From NCBI RefSeq assembly GCF_000376565.1, contig NZ_BARG01000005.1:1-45175 (forward strand): DNA of 45,175 nucleotides, read 5' to 3'. Position numbers and translations under genes: made by a program. Below, piece after piece: positions 39,053 through 45,175 of this stretch; position 1 is the stretch's first letter; each line of letters opens with the position of its first letter. This DNA is from Streptomyces hokutonensis (GTDB lineage: Bacteria > Actinomycetota > Actinomycetes > Streptomycetales > Streptomycetaceae). The notes under the pieces were generated by a model. The model was not told where the DNA came from. It did no database searches and saw nothing but the letters and a program-made list of their open reading frames with translations.

Positions 39053-39159
39053 CGCGTGCCTGCCTTCGCCGTACGGGGGTGGGGTGCGGCAGCACGCTAG
39101 CGATCCGGAATCGGGCAAAGCGCCTGATCCGGGCAGGGGTTGGCGATCTTAGGGCGCGC

Positions 39160-40563
39160 TTAAGGGAGGGATCGGGAACGGTTAAAGGTAGAGACCAATC
39201 TGCCCCGCCGACGCCGTCGTACGGCCCCGCGGTGCCCCTTGCGCTCCGGCACCCGCCCGTCCAGCTGGATCCAGATCCGCACCTCCGTGCCGCCGAGCAT
39301 CGAGGAGCCGATCCGGACGTCCCCGCCCGTCGACTCGGCGAGTCTGCGCACGATGTCCAGGCCGAGCCCGGTCGAGCCGTCGCTGCCGGAGCCGCGCCCG
39401 CGGGCCATCGCCGCCTCGGGGTCGCGTATGCCGGAGCCCGCGTCCGAGACGAGCACGATCACCGCGTCCTCGCTGTTGTGCACGTCGACCGCGAAGGCCG
39501 TGCCCTCGGGCGTGTGCCGGAACACATTGCCCAGCAGGGCGTCGAGAGCGGCGACCAGGTCGGCGCGGGCCACGGGTATCCGCACCGGACGCTCCACCCC
39601 GGCCACCCGTACCTTGCGGCCCTCGTCCTCGGCGAGCGCGGACCAGAACCGCATCCGCTCACGCACCACCTCGGCCGCGTCGCACCCCGCGCCGGGCCCG
39701 GCCGCCACGGTCTGCGGCTTGGCCTCGCGCGCGGTCCGGATGATGGTGTCGACCTCCCGCTCCAGCTGCGCGACGGCGGTCCGCGTCTGCTCGGCGGCCG
39801 GACCGTCCCCGAGCGAGGCCGCGTTGAGCCGCAGCACGGTGAGGGGGGTTCGGAGGCGGTGCGACAGGTCGGCCGCCAACTCCCTTTCGTTCGCGAGCAG
39901 TTGTACGACCTGGTCGGCCATGGAGTTGAACGCGACCGCCGCCAGCCGCAGTTCGGTCGGCCCCTCCTCGGGCACCCGCGCCCCCAGCTTCCCCTCCCCC
40001 AGTTCGTGCGCGCCCTCGACCAGGCGCTGCGCGGGCTGCACCATCCGTACGCCCAGCCGGTCGGCGACCGCGACGGAACCGACGATCAGCGCGATGCCGA
40101 CCCCTGCGAGCACCGCCCAGGCCGTACCGACGCCGTTGCTGACCTCCGACTCCGGGACGAACACCTCGACGACGGATATCTCGCCGGAGCTGAGCGCGAC
40201 CGGCTGGAGCAGGACGGAGCCGCCGGGCACCTCGGTGGTGGAGGCGCGGCCCAGCTTCCGTACGGTCGCGATGTCTTTACCGACGGCGCGCTGCCGGCCG
40301 ATGTCGAGGGCGGCCTTTCCCTCCCCCGCCGGTATGTGGACGGCCATCCCGGAGTCCGCTCCCGCCGAGGCGACGACCTTCTCCAGCTGGTCCCGGTCGG
40401 TGGTGATGGACAGCGCGGGGGCGACGGCGGCGGCCTCCCGCTCGGCGTTGGAGAACGCGCGGTCGCGGGCCATCTCCTTGATGACGAGCCCGAGCGGGAC
40501 CGCGAAGGCGACGACGACCATGGCCGCGATCGCCAGACAGACCCTGACCAGTGCCCACCTCAT
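39160..40563 (-). CDS. Sensor histidine kinase
   Basis: A 467-residue membrane kinase: helix 1 (about 6-28), an extracellular sensor region (about 30-145), helix 2 (146-168), HAMP-like linker, dimerisation domain with His235 in DLSHRLRTPLTVLR, and an ATPase domain with N-box (GNVFRHTP), G1 (DAGSGI) and G2 (GSTGLGLDIV). The tail is Arg-rich. ATG 40563 overlaps the response-regulator stop (ATGA), which fixes the start; longer reading is a shadow of the regulator gene. It phosphorylates the adjacent regulator; the signal is unknown. The chitinase gene follows 107 bases downstream. Confidence 0.93.
   Translation of the reverse strand: MRWALVRVCLAIAAMVVVAFAVPLGLVIKEMARDRAFSNAEREAAAVAPALSITTDRDQLEKVVASAGADSGMAVHIPAGEGKAALDIGRQRAVGKDIATVRKLGRASTTEVPGGSVLLQPVALSSGEISVVEVFVPESEVSNGVGTAWAVLAGVGIALIVGSVAVADRLGVRMVQPAQRLVEGAHELGEGKLGARVPEEGPTELRLAAVAFNSMADQVVQLLANERELAADLSHRLRTPLTVLRLNAASLGDGPAAEQTRTAVAQLEREVDTIIRTAREAKPQTVAAGPGAGCDAAEVVRERMRFWSALAEDEGRKVRVAGVERPVRIPVARADLVAALDALLGNVFRHTPEGTAFAVDVHNSEDAVIVLVSDAGSGIRDPEAAMARGRGSGSDGSTGLGLDIVRRLAESTGGDVRIGSSMLGGTEVRIWIQLDGRVPERKGHRGAVRRRRRGRLVSTFNRSRSLP
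39186..39197 (-). promoter_or_regulatory. Half match to the Streptomyces chitinase promoter repeat
   Basis: On the minus strand TGGTCTCTACCT matches ten of twelve positions of the direct repeat TGGTCNAGACCT described in Streptomyces chitinase promoters. It is single, not repeated, lies in the last codons of the kinase gene and is about 135 bases upstream of the chitinase start. Confidence 0.3.
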
Positions 40564-41264
40564 CGCAGCGACTCCGCTCCCGGTGGCTCCAGCTTCACGC
40601 CGACACCCCGCAGGGTGTGCAGATAGCGCGGCCGGGCCGCCGTCTCCCCCAACTTCCGGCGCAGCCAGGACAGATGGACGTCGATCGTCTGGTCGTCGCC
40701 GTAGGACTGCTGCCACACCTCGGCGAGGAGTTCCTTGCGCGGGACGACCACACCGGGGCGGCCGGCCAGGAAGGCGAGGAGGTCGAACTCGCGGCGGGTG
40801 AGGTCGAGTCGGACGCCGTCCAGGTCGGCCTGGCGGCGCAGCGGGTCGACGGTCAGTCCGCCGACGCGGAGGACCGAGGACGGGGGCGCCTCGCCGGTGG
40901 TGGCGCGGGAGCGCCGTAGAACGGCGGACATGCGGGCGGACAGATGGTCGACGGAGAAGGGCTTGGTGAGGTAGTCGTCCGCGCCCGCGTTGAGCAAGCG
41001 GACGATCTCCGTCTCGTCGTCCCGGGCGGTGGCGATGATCACCGGTACGTCGGTGATTCCGCGCAGCATCTTCAGTGCCTCGGACCCGTCCAGGTCGGGC
41101 AGTCCGAGGTCCAGGATGACCACGTCGAAACGGAAATGGGCGACCTCGCGCAGCGCCTCAAGTGCCGTACCGACACTGCGCACCGTGTGCGCGGCATCGG
41201 TCAGATGCCGGATGAGGGCCGAGCGTACGAACTGGTCGTCCTCGACCACGAGCACACTTGCCAT
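40560..41264 (-). CDS. OmpR-family response regulator
   Basis: A 234-residue regulator: receiver domain (1-120) with acidic pocket Asp9-Asp10 (VVEDD), phospho-acceptor Asp52 (VVILDLGLP) and Lys in LTKPFS; a winged-helix DNA-binding domain (about 135-228) with LTRREFDLLAFLA, IDVHLSWLRRKLG and TLRGVGVKL. ATG 41264 (MASVLVVEDD) is preferred over a GTG three codons upstream. It overlaps the kinase gene by ATGA. It may control the downstream chitinase, but position is the only evidence. Confidence 0.93.
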   Translation of the reverse strand: MASVLVVEDDQFVRSALIRHLTDAAHTVRSVGTALEALREVAHFRFDVVILDLGLPDLDGSEALKMLRGITDVPVIIATARDDETEIVRLLNAGADDYLTKPFSVDHLSARMSAVLRRSRATTGEAPPSSVLRVGGLTVDPLRRQADLDGVRLDLTRREFDLLAFLAGRPGVVVPRKELLAEVWQQSYGDDQTIDVHLSWLRRKLGETAARPRYLHTLRGVGVKLEPPGAESLR

Positions 41265-41384
41265 GCGCCGCACCGTAGCCCATGCGGGCGAACCGTATCC
41301 GGGCCTGTGGACAACTCCCCCCTGTGGACAAAGCGATGGCCATCACCGCGACACCCGTGGGGCGCGTGAGGCAGTATGGCCGCG

Positions 41385-41918
41385 ATGCCCAGAGGACTCG
41401 TCAACGGATTCATGCACGTGCTGGCCTGGTCGCTCGCCACCGGCGCGGCGGTCACGCTGTCCTGGTGGGGCGTCCACACGGTCATGACGGGCACGGCCTA
41501 CGACCCACCGCGCGCCCTGCCCATCACGGCGGCCGGCGCGACCGCTCAGGAGGCGACACCGCCCGCCGAACCGACGGTACGGGCCGAGGCGGCCCCGACC
41601 CCGTCGAGCACCCCGACACCGACCCGCACCCCGAGTCCGACCCCCACCAAGACGCCGACGGCGAGCCCGTCCCCCTCCGTCTCCACCTCCGGTCAGGTCA
41701 AGAGCTACGACACCGACGGCGGGCGGGTGGTGCTCGAACTCGACACCGATCCGGCCTATGTGACGCTCGTGTCGGCGACGCCGGGTACGGGCTGGTCGAT
41801 GCAGGTGTGGAAGACGGACTCGTGGCTCCGGGTGGAGTTCACCAAGGGCACGGGCAAGGTGTCGGTGATCTGCACGTGGCACGACGGGGCGCCGCGGGTG
41901 GATGTGGGCAACTACTGA
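41385..41918 (+). CDS. Membrane-anchored PT-rich extracellular protein
   Basis: A 177-residue protein: N-terminal membrane helix or signal anchor (VLAWSLATGAAVTLSWWGVHTVM, about 12-35), a linker of repeated TPT/SPT units (about 70-100), then a compact C-terminal domain of about 75 residues (GRVVLELDTDPAYVTLVSATPG, SWLRVEFTKGTGKVSVICTWH) with strand pattern and one Cys. ATG 41385 is taken; an ATG three codons upstream is also possible. It is divergent from the two-component genes and is a conserved but unnamed Streptomyces type as far as I recall. Confidence 0.75.
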   Translation: MPRGLVNGFMHVLAWSLATGAAVTLSWWGVHTVMTGTAYDPPRALPITAAGATAQEATPPAEPTVRAEAAPTPSSTPTPTRTPSPTPTKTPTASPSPSVSTSGQVKSYDTDGGRVVLELDTDPAYVTLVSATPGTGWSMQVWKTDSWLRVEFTKGTGKVSVICTWHDGAPRVDVGNY

Positions 41919-41942
41919 GGTTTTTGAGGCGCTTTGCGCCGC

Positions 41943-42815
41943 CTAGCGGAACACCGACGGCGGCGGTGCCGGTGAGGCGACCGCCGCGGCGTCCGTCACC
42001 GGTACGGCGCCGCCCGTGAAGTCGGTGAGTTCGCGGCCGTGTTGGAGCCGGCCGGGGTGGGGGTCGGAGGCGGCGCGCCGGGTGAGTTCGGCGAGGGGCA
42101 GCGGATGGTCGGAGGCGACGAGGACGGCGTTGCCGAACCGTTTGCCGCGCAGCACGGTCGGGTCGGCGATCAGCGCGAGTTCCGTGAACCGGGCGGCCAC
42201 GGTGGCGATCTGGCCCCGCAGGTGGGCGAGCGGGGGGCCGTCGGCGAGGTTGGCGGCGTAGATCCCGCCGGGTCTGAGCGCGCGGCGTACCTCGTCGAGG
42301 AACTCGGTGGAGGTGAGGTGGGCGGGGGTCCGGGCGCCGCTGAAGACGTCCGCGACGACCAGGTCCGCCCAGCCCTCGGGGAGCTTCGCGAGTCCCGCGC
42401 GGGCGTCGGTGGAGCGCACCCGGATCCGCGCGTTCGGGTCCAACGGCAGCTCGCGGCGGACCAGTTGGACGAGTGCCGCGTCGAACTCGACGACCTGCTG
42501 GGTGGATCGGGGGCGGGTGGCGGCGACGTACCGGGCGAGCGTGAGGGCGCCTCCGCCCAGGTGCACGGCCTGGATCGGCTTGCCCGCCGGTGCGGCGAGG
42601 TCGATGACGTGGCCGAGGCGGCGCTGGTACTCGAAGGAGAGATACGCGGGGTCGCCGAGGTCGACGTAGGACTGCGGCGCCCCGTCGATCAACAGGGTCC
42701 AGGCCCGCGCGCGGTCCCGGTCGGGTATCAGCTCGGCGAGCCCGCCGTCGACGGCCTCGACGACGGCTTCGGCGGAGCCGGCACCACCTCGCCGGGTGTT
42801 CCTGGACTTTCCCAT
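41943..42815 (-). CDS. Spermidine-synthase-fold protein
   Basis: A 290-residue protein with a Rossmann methyltransferase-like core: QAVHLGGGALTLARYV is the nucleotide loop, VVEFDAALVQLVRREL the acidic strand 2, and WADLVVADVFSGARTPAHLT the strand 4 region of polyamine aminopropyltransferases. DPAYLSFEYQRRLGHVID matches the family's substrate-side segment. The N-terminal beta domain typical of true spermidine synthases is short, so polyamine synthesis is not certain; many actinobacterial members are of unknown function. The ATG at 42815 begins MGKSRNTRRGGA; the longer open frame upstream is a shadow. Only 24 bases separate its stop from that of the convergent gene at 41385. Confidence 0.8.
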   Translation of the reverse strand: MGKSRNTRRGGAGSAEAVVEAVDGGLAELIPDRDRARAWTLLIDGAPQSYVDLGDPAYLSFEYQRRLGHVIDLAAPAGKPIQAVHLGGGALTLARYVAATRPRSTQQVVEFDAALVQLVRRELPLDPNARIRVRSTDARAGLAKLPEGWADLVVADVFSGARTPAHLTSTEFLDEVRRALRPGGIYAANLADGPPLAHLRGQIATVAARFTELALIADPTVLRGKRFGNAVLVASDHPLPLAELTRRAASDPHPGRLQHGRELTDFTGGAVPVTDAAAVASPAPPPSVFR

Positions 42816-42860
42816 TGGCCCATTATCGGCGGGCGGGAACGGTACTGCGCGGCATCCTCG

Positions 42861-42935
42861 CCCCATGGGGGCGCGGGGCTGTGTCGATATGCGGCTCCGC
42901 CGCCTGGGCGCGACCAGCCCCCCACCGGCCCGCAG
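42861..42935. repeat. Interspersed intergenic repeat (copy 2)
   Basis: GCGCGGGGCTGTGTCGATAT...GGGCGCGACCAGCCCCCC...CCCGCAG fills most of the 155-base gap between two minus-strand genes. Its last 23 bases match window positions 1-22. I recall such strings as frequent between Streptomyces genes, often with a palindromic layout. Confidence 0.5.
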
Positions 42936-42970
42936 ACTGATCACCACGCTCCCAGCGGAGCGCCCCGCGC

Positions 42971-43390
42971 TCAGCGACAGCCGTCCGCCGCCTCGATCAA
43001 CCGGGCCGCCTCGTCCAGCGCGGCCCGCAGGACCGCCGGGTCGGTCGCGAGGTCCGCGTCCCCGGGGGGCAGCAGCCAGTCGGAGCCCTCGACCGGGGGC
43101 TCGGGGTCGGGGGCCAGACGCAGGCCCCGGCCGTGGGTCTCCGTACAGGTGCTGCCCGGGACGTCCCAGGCCGCCGCCGTGCCCGGCGGGACCAGGAAGC
43201 CGAGGGTGTCGCCGCCGTCGTCGTGCAGCACGGGGCCGACCCCGTCGCCCGCCCCGCGCCGCAGGATGTCGACGGCCTCCAGGCCCTGCCGCGTCGGCAC
43301 GGTCACCAGATCGCAGGCGGAGTCCGCGAAAGGTGGCGCACTGCACTCCGCGCTCGGCATTCGAGGATCGACGCTCTGACTGGTCTCCAT
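42971..43390 (-). CDS. Small protein, function unknown (primase-like tail segments)
   Basis: A 139-residue soluble protein starting METSQSVDPRMP at ATG 43390 (five residues more if GTG or an earlier start is used). Recognisable blocks are GFLVPPGTAAAWDVPGSTC, THGRGLRL and DWLLPPG, with LRAALDEAARLIEAA as a closing helix. These remind me of stretches in Streptomyces bifunctional primase/polymerase-type proteins, but no catalytic residues are present and I would not assign a function. It has one Cys pair that could bind metal. It is transcribed divergently from the HTH regulator at 43678. Confidence 0.6.
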   Translation of the reverse strand: METSQSVDPRMPSAECSAPPFADSACDLVTVPTRQGLEAVDILRRGAGDGVGPVLHDDGGDTLGFLVPPGTAAAWDVPGSTCTETHGRGLRLAPDPEPPVEGSDWLLPPGDADLATDPAVLRAALDEAARLIEAADGCR

Positions 43391-43530
43391 CCCGGTCTCC
43401 ACCACGGAACCCCTCCTTGGACGAGCGGGTCGGGAGTCGGGTGGCTCCCGGATCCATGGAGTTCAACGCGTCGAAGCGTCAACGGCTACGGCACAAGTCC
43501 GCCGCAAAGGATGGCAGTTCATGGCAGATC

Positions 43531-43547
43531 CCGGATGAGATATCCGG
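43531..43547. promoter_or_regulatory. Inverted repeat upstream of the HTH/TPR-like regulator
   Basis: CCGGAT-GAGAT-ATCCGG has perfect 6-base arms around five bases, 131 bases before the ATG at 43678, in the 287-base divergent gap. It is a candidate operator for the regulator or its divergent neighbour; no clear -35/-10 pair was found. Confidence 0.35.
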
Positions 43548-43677
43548 TTTGTAGCCAAACCCTGCGTGGCGGGTCGTGCACAGCAGGTACGTTCTTGCCC
43601 GCTGGAAACAGGGCGTCACTCACACAAGTCACCCTGAATCCGGCATGGTTCGACGGTTCGCACGAGAGGACCCGGCC

Positions 43678-45150
43678 ATGGCGTCGTCAATGGTGACCCC
43701 GCCCCAGTCCCCCCAACCACCGAGACCCAATCTCGCCTTCCGGCGGCTGCGCGGACAGCGCTCACCGGCGGAGTTCGCCGCGGCCGTACGCCGGTCCGCC
43801 CGCGAGATCGGCGAGCGGGTCAGCTGCGACGCGCGCTACGTAGGCCGCGTCGAAGCCGGTGAGATCCGTTGCCCCAACTACGCGTACGAACGGGTGTTCC
43901 TGCACATGTTCCCCGGCCGCACGCTCGCCGACCTCGGCTTCGCGCCCCGCTCGTCCGTACGCGGACGCGGGGCGCGCACCGCCGAGGACGCGCCCCCCGC
44001 ACACCTCACGAGCCCGGCATACACCCAGGGCGAGACGGGTGGGCCGGATGAGACGCGAGGGGCGTACGAGCCGTATGACACACCGGACCCGTACGACACG
44101 CACGAGAACCACGAGAACCACGAGGAGAGCGACGTGCTGCGTCGCGCATTCATGAGGGGCGGCACCGTCACGGTGGCCGCCGGCACGCTGGGCCCGCTCG
44201 GGCTCACACTGGACGCCGTGGCAGCGGAACGTTCCGTCCGCCGTCCCGGTACGAGCGAGGCGGGCGCCCTGGAAGAGGCCGTCCGCAGAATCCGGCTGCT
44301 CGACGACCGGCACGGCGCCGACGGCCTCTACCGGCGCGCGGCGGCCCCGCTGCGCGCCGCCTACGCCCTGCTCGACGCGGGCACCACCCGGCAGTCCGTC
44401 GCCGAGCGACTGCACTCCGGAGCCGGTGAACTCGCCATCTCCGTGGGCTGGCTGGCCCACGACTCCGGCCGCTTCGACGACGCCCGCTCGCACTACGCGG
44501 AAGCCCTCGCCACGGCCCGGGTGACCGGCGACGCGGGCCTCGAAGCACACGCCTTCTGCAATACGGCGTTCCTCGCGCGGGACGCCGGACGCCCGCGCGA
44601 GGCGGTGCGCGCCGCACAGGCCGCGCAGCGCGTCGCCCGCCCCCTCGGCTCGGCCCGTCTGATGTCGCTGCTCGCGCTGCGCGAGGCGGGCGGCTGGGCG
44701 GGGCTCGCCGACCGCACCGGCTGCGAACAGGCGCTGGCCCGCGCGCAGGCCCTCTACGAGCGGGGCCAGTCGGAGGCCGACCCCGAGTGGATGAGCTTCT
44801 ACGGAGAGGCCGAGCTGGAGGGGCTCGAGGCGCAGTGCTGGTCGACGCTGGGCGACTGGCCGCGGGCTTCGCGGCACGCTCGGCGTGCCGCCCAGCTTCA
44901 GGATCCGCACTTCACGCGGAACATCGCGCTGTACACGGCTGAGCTTGCCGATGATCTCGCGCGCGGGGGGCGGCCCGACGAGGCGGCGACTGCGGGGATG
45001 CGGGTGCTTGATCTTTTGGACCTGGTGCAGTCGTCGCGGATTCAGACGATGTTGGCGGGGACTGCGCGGGTGCTGTTGCCTCATCGGCGGGCTTCGGGGG
45101 TGTCTGCGTTTTTGGAGAGGCACTCCAGTCTGCCTCGGACGGCTGCGTAG
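43678..45150 (+). CDS. Large HTH regulator with TPR-like repeats (NsdA-like class)
   Basis: A 490-residue cytoplasmic protein. The N-terminus has an XRE-like HTH (about 15-85: NLAFRRLRGQRSPAEFAAAVR, CDARYVGRVEAGEIRCPNYAY). A Tyr/Asp/Pro/Glu-rich low-complexity linker (about 110-155, with repeated YDTPDPYDTHENHENHEE) follows. A hydrophobic stretch (TVTVAAGTLGPLGLTL, near 165) precedes a helical-repeat region to the end (AISVGWLAHDSGRFDDARSH, AFCNTAFLARDAGRPREAV). The architecture resembles the NsdA/NsdB type of Streptomyces negative regulators of development and antibiotics, from memory. ATG 43678 follows GAGAGGA at seven bases; an ATG at 43645 is less well supported. Confidence 0.8.
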   Translation: MASSMVTPPQSPQPPRPNLAFRRLRGQRSPAEFAAAVRRSAREIGERVSCDARYVGRVEAGEIRCPNYAYERVFLHMFPGRTLADLGFAPRSSVRGRGARTAEDAPPAHLTSPAYTQGETGGPDETRGAYEPYDTPDPYDTHENHENHEESDVLRRAFMRGGTVTVAAGTLGPLGLTLDAVAAERSVRRPGTSEAGALEEAVRRIRLLDDRHGADGLYRRAAAPLRAAYALLDAGTTRQSVAERLHSGAGELAISVGWLAHDSGRFDDARSHYAEALATARVTGDAGLEAHAFCNTAFLARDAGRPREAVRAAQAAQRVARPLGSARLMSLLALREAGGWAGLADRTGCEQALARAQALYERGQSEADPEWMSFYGEAELEGLEAQCWSTLGDWPRASRHARRAAQLQDPHFTRNIALYTAELADDLARGGRPDEAATAGMRVLDLLDLVQSSRIQTMLAGTARVLLPHRRASGVSAFLERHSSLPRTAA

Positions 45151-45157
45151 TCTTTTT

Positions 45158-45170
45158 ACCGGCGGCCGGT
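45158..45170. terminator. Short palindrome after the regulator gene
   Basis: TTTTTACCGGCGGCCGGTGGGGG follows the stop codon by a few bases. ACCGGC and GCCGGT face each other around one G; this is probably the start of a larger hairpin or interspersed repeat cut by the window edge. Confidence 0.3.
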
Positions 45171-45175
45171 GGGGG

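Noticed and set aside
42816..43466. N-terminal extension of the spermidine-synthase-like protein to 507 residues
   Set aside because: The extension overlaps the separate gene at 42971-43390 in another frame and the interspersed repeat; the natural start MGKSRN at 42815 matches the domain limit.

Overview
The window is high-GC chromosomal DNA of a Streptomyces. The evidence is strong GC bias at third codon positions, an adpA homologue with a single TTA leucine codon, the order adpA - orn - tRNA-His - cebR - cebEFG - bglC known from Streptomyces chromosomes, Tat/lipoprotein sugar-binding proteins, LamG/RHS secreted proteins and a proline-threonine-linked chitinase. Gene starts were chosen from ribosome-binding sites, overlaps and domain limits; no database search was run.

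Layout. (1) 0-1.9 kb: a GPR1/FUN34/YaaH-type membrane protein, a universal stress protein and a small membrane protein. (2) 1.9-5.5 kb: adpA, the central developmental regulator; orn, possibly leaderless; tRNA-His(GTG) with a strong terminator; a membrane-anchored Mrr-type nuclease; and a GNAT relic. (3) 5.4-12.5 kb: the cello-oligosaccharide module, made of a kinase-like gene behind cebR, then cebEFG and bglC. Perfect or near-perfect CebR boxes (TGGGAGCGCTCCCA) lie at cebE and over the bglC ribosome-binding site. (4) 12.4-13.4 kb: a collapsed ATPase / XRE-DUF5753 / DUF397 cassette. (5) 13.4-15.0 kb: a histidine ammonia-lyase homologue that lacks the MIO-forming Ala-Ser-Gly loop.

(6) 15.0-28.8 kb: an accessory polymorphic-toxin island, all on the minus strand. 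A secreted LamG/DNRLRE protein precedes a 2346-residue RHS/YD-repeat protein with a HINT domain and a 100-residue C-terminal toxin. A candidate immunity gene overlaps the toxin stop codon. Two more orphan immunity-like genes follow, separated from it by a truncated IS701-type element with intact 13-bp inverted repeats and a CTAG duplication. A duplicated copy of the lyase 3' end flanks one of the orphan genes.

(7) 29.0-30.7 kb: two membrane or secreted proteins of unknown role. (8) 30.8-37.4 kb: a five-gene galactoside operon, transcribed binding protein - permease - permease - GH36 - GH42 with ATGA overlaps and a consensus-like promoter. (9) 37.5-41.3 kb: an OmpR-type regulator and histidine kinase followed by a CBM2-GH18 chitinase. 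(10) 41.4-45.2 kb: a PT-rich membrane protein, a spermidine-synthase-fold methyltransferase-like protein, a small hypothetical protein and a large HTH/TPR-like regulator.

How the genes work together: much of the window concerns use of plant and chitin polysaccharides (cellobiose, galactosides, chitin) next to the developmental switch AdpA. Neither sugar ABC system carries its own ATPase, so both presumably use a shared one such as MsiK encoded elsewhere. The toxin island looks like the recently acquired and reshuffled part.
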